Below are positions 1 to 5,656 of a DNA stretch of 11,583 nt, piece after piece. The stretch comes from an uncultured Paenibacillaceae bacterium (GTDB lineage Bacteria; Bacillota; Bacilli; Aneurinibacillales; Aneurinibacillaceae). A model generated the notes under the pieces. That model was not told the origin of the DNA. It did no database searches and saw only the letters and a program-made list of their open reading frames with translations. The stretch's first letter is position 1, and every line of letters starts with the position of its first letter. Location: the NCBI GenBank assembly GCA_937874515.1, contig CALNBV010000280.1, forward strand, positions 1 through 11,583, written 5' to 3'. A program made the position numbers and the translations under genes.

Positions 1-3
1 GCA

Positions 4-681
4 ATGGAATTTATAAAACGCTCACTTCCCATCTATTCCCATACCCTTGGTTTGGTGCAGGCCAATCCGAAAGAAGATGACATGAATACATTGATTCCAT
101 TATGCAAAACCTTTTCCAATCATGGATTTATCCCTCCAATCCGCAATGTGTGGACTCCTCCAATTGTTAATTACCAAAATGATAATCCCCTATTAGAGAA
201 AACACGAAAAATCCAAAATGGGGGCGAATTCACATGGTTAGGTGGGTTTTTAGGTTCGGAGAGGATTTTTGCCCAATATTATCATTTGCATGCAAAAACC
301 ACGGGCAATCGGTTGCATAGCCATTCAGATATTGATGAATTCTTCATTGTTTTAGAAGGGAATGGGAATTTAATTACAACCCAAGGGGAGTTCCCGATTA
401 AGAAAGGAGATGTGATGACGAAACCAGGCGGCAGTGGATTATCTACCCAATTTGGGGCAGGTGATGAAGGTTTAACAATTTTGGATATAGAGGTATGGAC
501 CCGTCCAGACCAGACTGATGTGGTCTATTATCCAACCCATCAAGAAGTTTTTTTGCGAGGAAGAGGCTTAAACTACGTGATTCCTAAAGACAATGTATTA
601 TCTGCTGACGAAATGATGCAAAATTATAGTAAAAATTATCAGCGAGACAAGGCAGGAAAAATGCAATTTAAAGAAGAATGA
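4..681 (+). CDS. Single-domain cupin protein (possibly 5'-truncated)
   Basis: A cupin (double-stranded beta-helix) protein of up to 225 residues; the substrate is not recognisable. The first cupin motif is clear, with H105, H107 and E112 in HSHSDIDEFFIVLEGNG, the usual metal-binding HxH(x)4E arrangement. The second motif (residues 135-146, GDVMTKPGGSGL) keeps the Gly and Pro framework but has Leu146 where the fourth ligand, His, normally sits, so metal binding may be incomplete. The frame stays open to the window edge (codon GCA at 1-3), so the ATG at 4 is not secure. An internal ATG at 82 is preceded by a weak AAAGAAGA and would give a 199-residue protein that still holds the whole cupin fold. 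The gene ends 6 nt before a shared terminator and is convergent with the NlpC/P60 gene. The family call is solid; role (sugar isomerase, dioxygenase or sensor) is unknown. Confidence 0.8.
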   Translation: MEFIKRSLPIYSHTLGLVQANPKEDDMNTLIPLCKTFSNHGFIPPIRNVWTPPIVNYQNDNPLLEKTRKIQNGGEFTWLGGFLGSERIFAQYYHLHAKTTGNRLHSHSDIDEFFIVLEGNGNLITTQGEFPIKKGDVMTKPGGSGLSTQFGAGDEGLTILDIEVWTRPDQTDVVYYPTHQEVFLRGRGLNYVIPKDNVLSADEMMQNYSKNYQRDKAGKMQFKEE

Positions 682-687
682 ACGTGA

Positions 688-716
688 AAGCCTCTGTCCT
701 AAAAGGACAGAGGCTT
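688..716. terminator. Bidirectional hairpin terminator
   Basis: A perfect 12-bp stem (AAGCCTCTGTCC at 688-699 pairing with 705-716) around a 5-nt loop lies between the convergent cupin and NlpC/P60 genes. The T-tract is weak on both sides (TTCTCT on plus, TTTCACGTT on minus), so termination may be less than complete, but position and stem strength fit a shared terminator. Confidence 0.8.
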
Positions 717-727
717 CTCTATTGTAT

Positions 728-1333
728 CTATACTCTTTTTCCACCCAAATACTTAGGGCCCCAATATGAATCATATAAACCATCAATTTTAACACCTTTA
801 CTTGTAGCAGAGATAAATCTGCCATTTCCAATATAAATGCCTACATGGCTAACCCCGGAACCGCTGGTGTTAAAAAAAACAAGATCCCCTGGCTTTAAAT
901 CCGTTACTTTTATTCCCACATTAAACATAGCTGATGAAGAGCGGGGTAACACTTGGCCATGCTTATTGTAAACATATTGCACAAAACCTGAACAATCAAA
1001 GCCTGATGGGCTTTTCCCACCTATGGCATATGGAACACCTATGTATTTTTTAGAAGTTTCAACCACTTCAGACCTGTTGCTTCTCCTTGATTCAATGGAG
1101 CGGGAAGCAAGTTGTTCATATTTTTCCCTTCGTTCTTCAGTAACACGTTGTGTACTGGTTGGTGAAGATGGGGCAGGGGCAGGTTTTTCTTTTATTTCTT
1201 TTGTGCTAATTATTGTTTGTGTTTCCCTTTTAGCTTGAAGATTGCCTGATGCTGCAACATTGGGAATCGCAGGTAGGATCATATAGGCAATACAAGCTAA
1301 TATTAGTGTTAAATTACTCCTATATCGCTTCAA
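728..1333 (-). CDS. Secreted NlpC/P60 peptidoglycan endopeptidase (intact active Cys)
   Basis: A 201-residue NlpC/P60 (peptidase family C40) protein, expected to cut peptide stems of peptidoglycan outside the cell. Residues 1-7 are basic and 8-28 hydrophobic with a plausible signal-peptidase site near VAA/S; a low-complexity linker (about 35-88, with a PAPAPSSP stretch) leads to the catalytic domain at about 90-201. The catalytic Cys is C114 in GFDCSGF and the His is H163 in SHVGIYIGNGRF. The third polar position, 12 residues after the His (H131 in E. coli Spr), is Ser175. There is no extra wall-binding domain such as LysM or SH3. The start is TTG, chosen because AAGGAGG lies 8 nt upstream and because the neighbouring paralogue begins the same way. 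It is transcribed alone, with its own promoter and terminator. Family and export are confident; the exact bond cut is not known. Confidence 0.93.
   Translation of the reverse strand: MKRYRSNLTLILACIAYMILPAIPNVAASGNLQAKRETQTIISTKEIKEKPAPAPSSPTSTQRVTEERREKYEQLASRSIESRRSNRSEVVETSKKYIGVPYAIGGKSPSGFDCSGFVQYVYNKHGQVLPRSSSAMFNVGIKVTDLKPGDLVFFNTSGSGVSHVGIYIGNGRFISATSKGVKIDGLYDSYWGPKYLGGKRV
813..880. repeat. Near-identical DNA shared by the two NlpC/P60 paralogues (partner 1596-1663)
   Basis: This 68-nt stretch matches 1596-1663 at 64 positions, with 35 consecutive identical bases (822-856 and 1605-1639). It encodes the catalytic-His region of both proteins, which is fully conserved at the protein level over residues 149-175. 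The linkers of the same genes are unrelated in sequence, so the similarity is patchy. Selection on the active-site core or gene conversion between neighbours are both possible. Confidence 0.75.
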
Positions 1334-1341
1334 AACTGAAT

Positions 1342-1376
1342 CCTCCTTACCTTCTCGTGGTAGTACTAGTATATCA
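1342..1376 (-). promoter_or_regulatory. Promoter and RBS of the first NlpC/P60 gene
   Basis: Read on the minus strand, an extended -10 element TGATATACT occupies 1376-1368, with transcription expected to begin near 1361. No good -35 hexamer sits at the normal distance, which fits extended -10 use. AAGGAGG at 1348-1342 precedes the TTG start by 8 nt. The same elements in the same order and spacing precede the second paralogue, and that shared conservation is the main support for the call. Confidence 0.6.
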
Positions 1377-1442
1377 AATGAAAATTGTCGAAATTTGCAG
1401 AGTTAATAAAATACGAATTTTTTTTCGTTTTTTGTGTTTGTT

Positions 1443-1459
1443 TGTGAATCTTTTGTGAA
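1443..1459. promoter_or_regulatory. Direct-repeat box upstream of the first NlpC/P60 gene (WalR-like)
   Basis: TGTGAA-N5-TGTGAA on the plus strand: two perfect hexamers 11 bp apart, on one face of the helix, 70 bp upstream of the -10 element. The layout matches the WalR/YycF consensus TGT(A/T)A(A/T/C)-N5-TGT(A/T)A(A/T/C) except that base four is G in both halves. WalR controls wall-hydrolase genes in Bacillus, so the context fits, but the mismatch leaves the regulator uncertain. A matching box precedes the second paralogue. Confidence 0.4.
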
Positions 1460-1489
1460 CATTTCTTCTAAATTGTTCTGTAATTAAGA

Positions 1490-1519
1490 AAACGCCCCTG
1501 ATTAAAATCAGAGACGTTT
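1490..1519 (-). terminator. Terminator of the second NlpC/P60 gene, overlapping its stop codon
   Basis: On the minus strand a 13-bp stem (1519-1507 with 1502-1490, two G-U pairs, TTTA loop) begins inside the last codons of the upstream gene and is followed by TTTTCTTAATTA. The stop codon TGA (1510-1508) lies in the stem. It separates the two paralogues into independent transcription units. Confidence 0.75.
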
Positions 1520-2116
1520 CCCTCCCATAAATCTAGGAGCCCAGTATGAATCTTCTAAGTGGTCAACTTTGACACCTTTATTAACAGTAGTAGAAATAAA
1601 TCTTCCATTTCCAATATAAATGCCTACATGGCTAACCCCAGAACCACTGGTGTTAAAGAAAACCAAATCCCCTGACACAAGGTCCTTTACTGCAGTTCCC
1701 ATTTTAAATTGGTCTGCAGTGGAACGAGGCAATGAAATACCATGTTGTTTAAATACATATTGGATAAAACCAGAACTATCAAAGCCTGCTGGACTTACCC
1801 CACCAGGCGCATATGGAGCACCTATGTACTTTTGGGATGTTGCCACAACTAAAGATACATTTTGTATGTTCAATGCAAGAGAAGGGATCGTTTGTTGCCC
1901 AGAATTATCAATGTTTTCACGGGTTACCCTTGGAGTGCCTAAAGCATTCGATGAGGATGCTGATCCGCCATTTCCGTTTATATTGCCCGTTTGACTTGTA
2001 TTCGATTGTTTTATACTTTGATAAATGCCTGATGTAACATTATAAAGCGCAGGTAGGATTAAGATGATACAAGCAATACCAACGATTATTAAAAATGATC
2101 TTCTATTAAATTTCAA
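1508..2116 (-). CDS. NlpC/P60 paralogue with catalytic Cys replaced by Ser (probable pseudoenzyme)
   Basis: A 202-residue tandem paralogue of the neighbouring NlpC/P60 protein, about 70% identical over the catalytic domain (roughly 90-202) and almost unrelated in the linker. The N-terminus is basic then hydrophobic (about 8-27), a signal peptide or membrane anchor; the linker (about 36-86) is rich in Ser, Asn and Gly. The catalytic position is Ser114 in GFDSSGF instead of Cys: codon AGT at 1777-1775, where the paralogue has TGT. H163 and the following GIYIGNGRF are intact, and Ser175 sits at the third catalytic position. The frame is otherwise complete and the fold residues are conserved, so the protein is probably made. 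Loss of the thiol should abolish normal cysteine-peptidase activity; a peptidoglycan-binding or regulatory role is an inference. TTG start with AAGGAGG 9 nt upstream. Confidence 0.9.
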   Translation of the reverse strand: MKFNRRSFLIIVGIACIILILPALYNVTSGIYQSIKQSNTSQTGNINGNGGSASSSNALGTPRVTRENIDNSGQQTIPSLALNIQNVSLVVATSQKYIGAPYAPGGVSPAGFDSSGFIQYVFKQHGISLPRSTADQFKMGTAVKDLVSGDLVFFNTSGSGVSHVGIYIGNGRFISTTVNKGVKVDHLEDSYWAPRFMGGKRL

Positions 2117-2125
2117 AACTTTAAT

Positions 2126-2160
2126 CCTCCTTACCTTTTCTATGTAATACTAGTATATCA
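2126..2160 (-). promoter_or_regulatory. Promoter and RBS of the second NlpC/P60 gene
   Basis: On the minus strand, extended -10 TGATATACT (2160-2152) is followed by AAGGAGG (2132-2126) and a TTG start at 2116. Compared with the first paralogue, TGATATACTAGTA is identical, then 10 differing bases, then AAGGTAAGGAGGATT identical, and AGTTTTGAA identical at the start. Conservation of this leader, while the linker-coding DNA has diverged, indicates that both promoters are used. Confidence 0.6.
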
Positions 2161-2216
2161 AAAGAGAAAAAGGTTAAATTGAAAATTATACATCCGATTC
2201 TATAATTTTGGTATTT

Positions 2217-2233
2217 TGTGAATTATTTGTGAC
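2217..2233. promoter_or_regulatory. Direct-repeat box upstream of the second NlpC/P60 gene (WalR-like)
   Basis: TGTGAA-N5-TGTGAC on the plus strand, 60 bp upstream of this gene's -10 element; the first paralogue's box is 70 bp upstream of its own. The 10-bp difference is about one helical turn, so the two boxes keep the same face relative to RNA polymerase. Both halves carry G where the WalR consensus has A or T. Confidence 0.4.
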
Positions 2234-2242
2234 AAATCAATC

Positions 2243-3171
2243 TTAATTTAAGACGATCAATGAGATTCCCACCATTACCAATACAATCCCTACAATGGTT
2301 TTCAGGGTAATTCCCTCTTTATTTTTAAACAGCAAAAAACTTACAGGTGTCACAATAACGGGGGTTGAAAGAGTTATAAGATTAGCAATAGAAATAGGAA
2401 TATAACCCATGGATGCAATAACGAGTATTTGTGCAGAAATGGTAATGACCCCGCTTATCACATGCCTGTCCGATTTGATCTTTTTAACTCTATCCAAAAA
2501 TTACGGGTATTGTTATTGGTAGCAACATGGAGCAACAAACCCATTGAGGCGCCGATAACCCCCCCAAGGATCGGTTCATTCCACGATTGGATTGCCGCCC
2601 CTCTAATCACATTCCCCACTGCATAAGATAGAGAGCTTAATAAAGCAATAATAACCCCAGATTGTAACAATCCTTTCCAAAAGAGGAGATGAGCAGAATC
2701 AGTATCTAATCCGCTTGCTGCAACTTCTTTAGTCATAGAACCTTTGGAAACATGGGAAACAAGAAAAAGGCCAAAAAGAATTAGGATAATATTAAGTAAA
2801 TCTAGCCATCCTAACTTTTCATTCATAAAGAGCCAGGCAATAATGGTTGTAAAGAGGGGATTTGTAATTTGAAAGGCACTGGCTCTTGTGGGGCCTAACT
2901 TTTCGATGGTTTCAAAGAAGAGCCAGCGGCCAAGATATGTGCTAAAAAGCCCTGTTAATAAAAAGAGAAAAAAACCTTTCCCATTCCAGTGGATTGGTTG
3001 ATCCGTAAAAAAGAGTACCTGAATGACAAATAAGAATGAAGCAAATATGACATTTACACCTACTGAGATGAGAAATCCCACATTGAGATTCATGCGATCC
3101 GTTGCCAATTTTGTAATAATTATATTCGTAGAAAATAAAACTAAAGCCCCAATGGCCAACAATTCTCCCAT
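2243..3171 (-). pseudogene. EamA/DMT-family transporter broken by one frameshift
   Basis: The first frame runs from ATG at 3171 to 2458 (237 codons) and gives about seven or eight membrane segments of a drug/metabolite transporter. Conserved features include YLGRWLFFETIEKLGPTRAS and the end of the first EamA repeat near NEKLG. The reading then needs a single added base to continue in a second frame, ending at 2243, which encodes the last three segments. The shift is best placed at the five A residues (T at 2481-2485 on plus): six would give IELKKIKSDRHV without a break. The repaired protein would be 309 residues, the normal EamA length. A weak GGGAG lies upstream of the ATG. It could be a true pseudogene, an assembly indel, or, less likely, recoded. 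It follows the dehydrogenase gene by 78 nt on the same strand. Substrate unknown. Confidence 0.85.
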
Positions 3172-3218
3172 TTTAATTCATACTCCCTTAATCGATAGAA
3201 CTTTATTTAATAATCTCT

Positions 3219-3227
3219 ACTATACCA
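3219..3227 (-). promoter_or_regulatory. Possible extended -10 promoter for the EamA gene
   Basis: TGGTATAGT on the minus strand, about 48 bp before the EamA start, fits an extended -10 element. There is no convincing -35, and readthrough from the dehydrogenase gene is equally possible. Confidence 0.3.
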
Positions 3228-3249
3228 AACAGTGAAAGAACGGTTTAGT

Positions 3250-4305
3250 CTAATTTGTACAGTTAATAATTGGCACCTTTAATTTCCAGGCAAGTTCTCT
3301 CAATTCACAAAAAATAGATTCAGGTACAGGTACTCCATCTCGTAAACGCCTTTCATATTCCCTTTTCCTTCTTTCCCCCGGGTACAGGATCTCTTCGACC
3401 CCTTCTGCTAGGGGAACTTCTTTTAGTTCCTGAATAAATTGTTGGACAAGGGTATTGAATAAGGGCGGTGCCATAAAAGGGGCAATATCCATGAGGATAA
3501 AGAAATGGCCCACATTTGCTGGTCCATGATCATCTTCAAACAGGGATTGGACATGGGGACCATAAGCTGCTCCCGTTAAAATACCAGAAAAGATTTCAAC
3601 AGCCATGGCAAGAAGTGAACCCTTCACACCCCCTACTGGCAACAAAGCACCTTCTAGGGCTTCTTCCGGATTCGTTGTGGGAACCCCTTCTTTATTAATG
3701 GCCCAGTGGGTAGGAATAGGTTGTTTTTCTTTCGCTGCCAGCATGATTTTCCCCCGGGAAATGACACTGGTGGACATATCCATAAGAATGGGAGTATCCG
3801 TTCCCGTTGGTATGCCCATGGCGATGGGATTAGTTCCGAAAAAGGCCTTCTTTCCACCAAAGGGAACGATCCCCGGGGGTGAATTGGTAAAGGAAATAGA
3901 TAGTAATCCTTCCGCACATGCCTTTTCACAATAGTAAGAAACTGCCCCCAGATGGTTGCTTCTTTTCACAGCAACGATGGCAACTCCTTTTTCTTTGGCA
4001 ATCTCTATTCCTTTACCAAGTGCCCTGGACGCTACTACCTGCCCCAACCCATTGTCTCCATCTACAATTAAGATCGAATCTGTGGGATTTTCCACAGAAA
4101 GTGTAGGAACAGCATTAATTCGTCCTTCCTGAATTCTTTTGGCATAGACAGACAGACGGCTAATGCCATGGCTATCCACTCCCTGAAGGTTTGCATGAAC
4201 AATGGCTTCAGCAGCGATTTTGCTGTCCTCTGGTGAAAATCCTAAACTGTGAAAAACCTTTTCGCAAAAAAGAATCAGTTCTTCATATCTATATGTAAGT
4301 ACCAT
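3250..4305 (-). CDS. Ldh-family (malate/L-lactate/ureidoglycolate type) NAD(P)-dependent dehydrogenase
   Basis: A 351-residue cytoplasmic oxidoreductase of the Ldh_2 family (AllD, ComC, YjmC and delta-1-piperideine-2-carboxylate reductase relatives), which reduce 2-keto acids or oxidise 2-hydroxy acids with NAD(P). This is not the classical Rossmann-type malate dehydrogenase. Family motifs are present in order: GVDSHGISRL with H46, KRSNHLGAVSYY with H118, FGTNPIAMGIP, LMDMSTSVISRGKI, and the C-terminal KGSLLAMAVEIFSGILTGAAYG. Length is typical and no key residue is missing. ATG start at 4305 with GGGGTGA upstream; no clear terminator follows. The nearby transporter on the same strand could import or export its hydroxy or keto acid, but nothing in the sequence identifies the substrate. 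Confidence 0.9.
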   Translation of the reverse strand: MVLTYRYEELILFCEKVFHSLGFSPEDSKIAAEAIVHANLQGVDSHGISRLSVYAKRIQEGRINAVPTLSVENPTDSILIVDGDNGLGQVVASRALGKGIEIAKEKGVAIVAVKRSNHLGAVSYYCEKACAEGLLSISFTNSPPGIVPFGGKKAFFGTNPIAMGIPTGTDTPILMDMSTSVISRGKIMLAAKEKQPIPTHWAINKEGVPTTNPEEALEGALLPVGGVKGSLLAMAVEIFSGILTGAAYGPHVQSLFEDDHGPANVGHFFILMDIAPFMAPPLFNTLVQQFIQELKEVPLAEGVEEILYPGERRKREYERRLRDGVPVPESIFCELRELAWKLKVPIINCTN

Positions 4306-4439
4306 CCACTCACCCCATTTTTTTCTTCCATCCTATGTATCTGTCCAATGGGTTGTGTGTTTATAGAAAGAAAAAAGGATATTGGGTGATTACAGGATTA
4401 GTCACTTTATACCGAAACCGTTAAGAATTTTCCCTACTG

Positions 4440-4835
4440 TTAAGAAAGGCTTAACAATCGCTCCACTGTAGGAACATCAGCGGGTGCCCAATTAAGAGAG
4501 GCTAACTCTTGCAGGGGCACCCATTTTAATTGTGCATGCTCATGAGCCTGGGGTTGTCCCCCCACAATCCATGCTTTATATGTAAGTAAATTAACGATGA
4601 TATTTTCATACTCATGATTTATGTCTGCTATTTGATCCCCCACTTCAATGGTGCATCCCAATTCTTCCTGGATTTCCCGTACTAATGATTCTTCCGGTTG
4701 CTCCCCTTCTTCAATTTTTCCCCCAGGGAACTCCCAATAGTTGCCGTTACTCATTTCTGGAGCCCGCAACGCACACAAAATTTGATTTCGTTCATTGTAG
4801 ATTACCGCCCCGACTACCTTAACCTTCTTCTTCAT
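4440..4835 (-). CDS. Nudix hydrolase, MutT-like
   Basis: A 131-residue Nudix hydrolase. The full Nudix box is present at residues 39-61 (G39, E45, R53-E54, E57-E58, G60), fitting GX5EX7REUXEEXGU; the Glu residues bind Mg2+ for cleavage of nucleoside diphosphate-X bonds. The surrounding architecture (VVGAVIYNERNQIL at the N-terminus, WEFPGGK before the box, and LKWVPLQELASLNWAPAD near the end) is that of MutT-type 8-oxo-dGTP/CTP pyrophosphatases, where N and D near the C-terminus contact the base. A nucleotide-sanitising role is therefore likely but not proven; paralogues acting on CTP derivatives look very similar. ATG start with AAGGGG upstream. It is the first gene of the minus-strand run and diverges from the C39 peptidase gene across 87 bp. 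Confidence 0.9.
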   Translation of the reverse strand: MKKKVKVVGAVIYNERNQILCALRAPEMSNGNYWEFPGGKIEEGEQPEESLVREIQEELGCTIEVGDQIADINHEYENIIVNLLTYKAWIVGGQPQAHEHAQLKWVPLQELASLNWAPADVPTVERLLSLS

Positions 4836-4922
4836 ATAAATACATCCCCTTACTTAAACAAATGATTATTTTCTCCCTTATTGGAATATATATACCACAA
4901 TTCAAGCAAAAGGAGATTTTCA

Positions 4923-5618
4923 ATGGTTAAAAGGAATCTATTTTTAACGTTTTTCTCCACAATTATTATAATTGGTGCAGTAATGACTGCTATTTCCTAT
5001 TCAACACGACTTGATTCACCTGTACTCATTCATGTTCCAATTATTAAGCAAAAACCTGAACTCTATAACGGGTGTGAAGTGACCACTCTCGCCATGCTCC
5101 TTAATTGGACAGGTGTTGCTGTAGATAAAATGGACCTTGCAAAGGAAATACAAAAAGATAACACGGAACTAACAAAGGATTTAGATGGCATGATTGTTTC
5201 ATGGGGGGATCCTAACGAAGGCTTTGTGGGGGATATCACAGGACTGGAAATGGGATATGGAGTTTATCATAAATCCATTGCTTCTCTATTAAATGAATAC
5301 ATGCCCGAAATATCTGTTGACCTTACTGGTACTTCCTTTAAAAAAATACTGAACCATGTGAAAAAGGGTAAACCTGTCGCTGTATGGTGTACTTCTTTTT
5401 TCAAACCTACGGAAGATTGGGTCACCTGGGAGGGCCCAAATGGTCCCGTGACAGCCACTTTCGACGAACATTGTGTTCTTCTGGTAGGATTTGACCTTAC
5501 TAAACAAGTGGTTTATATTAACGACCCGTTAGATGGTTCTCGAGGCAAACCCATCCCTTTGGAGGATTTTAAGAATAGTTGGGAACAGTTAGGGAGCCAG
5601 GCTGTATCAATAAAATGA
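4923..5618 (+). CDS. Membrane-anchored C39-like peptidase (YvpB-type)
   Basis: A 231-residue protein with an N-terminal signal anchor (basic 1-5, hydrophobic about 6-26) and a papain-like C39_2 domain facing outside. The catalytic set is visible: C51 in QKPELYNGCEVTTLAMLLN, H183 in FDEHCVLLVGFD and D201 in VYINDPLDG; Q43 is placed to form the oxyanion hole. Proteins of this group are predicted to process peptides or wall proteins, but substrates are mostly unknown. There is no ABC-transporter fusion, so this is not a bacteriocin exporter. The start was set at 4923 because AAAGGAGAT lies just upstream and the hydrophobic anchor begins directly after it; an in-frame ATG at 4881 has no ribosome site and would add 14 unlikely residues. 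A bidirectional terminator follows immediately. Confidence 0.88.
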   Translation: MVKRNLFLTFFSTIIIIGAVMTAISYSTRLDSPVLIHVPIIKQKPELYNGCEVTTLAMLLNWTGVAVDKMDLAKEIQKDNTELTKDLDGMIVSWGDPNEGFVGDITGLEMGYGVYHKSIASLLNEYMPEISVDLTGTSFKKILNHVKKGKPVAVWCTSFFKPTEDWVTWEGPNGPVTATFDEHCVLLVGFDLTKQVVYINDPLDGSRGKPIPLEDFKNSWEQLGSQAVSIK

Positions 5619-5647
5619 AAAAGACCCCAATAAGGGGCATTTTTCTT
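5618..5647. terminator. Bidirectional terminator between C39 and BenE genes
   Basis: Four CCCC/GGGG pairs with an AATAA loop are extended by five A-T pairs after a two-base internal mismatch. The plus strand then has TTTTTCTT and the minus strand TTTTT. It separates two convergent genes and overlaps the TGA of the peptidase gene by one base. Confidence 0.7.
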
Positions 5648-5656
5648 GAAAATATA

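Noticed and set aside
1023..1994. Plus-strand open frames opposite the NlpC/P60 genes
   Set aside because: They are antisense to well-supported genes, have no ribosome sites, and have no recognisable domains.
2241..2253. TCTTAA-T-TTAAGA palindrome at the end of the broken EamA gene, as a terminator
   Set aside because: The one-base centre leaves no room for a loop, it lacks a GC core, and it overlaps the stop codon in AT-rich DNA.
2475..2490. Programmed -1 frameshifting to join the two EamA frames
   Set aside because: The frame reads TTA AAA AGA, which is not an X XXY YYZ slippery heptamer. The A-run is only five long, and no downstream stem or upstream SD-like stimulator is evident.
4306..4439. 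Small RNA or riboswitch in the gap between the Nudix and dehydrogenase genes
   Set aside because: I see no strong stem, conserved riboswitch core or T-tract; only AT-rich leader DNA.
4881..4922. Upstream ATG for the C39-like peptidase
   Set aside because: It has no ribosome site and would put a polar segment before the signal anchor; the ATG at 4923 has AAAGGAGAT.
4923..5618. C39 domain as a bacteriocin-processing system
   Set aside because: There is no ABC transporter, no double-glycine leader peptide and no HlyD-like partner nearby; the sequence fits the stand-alone YvpB type.
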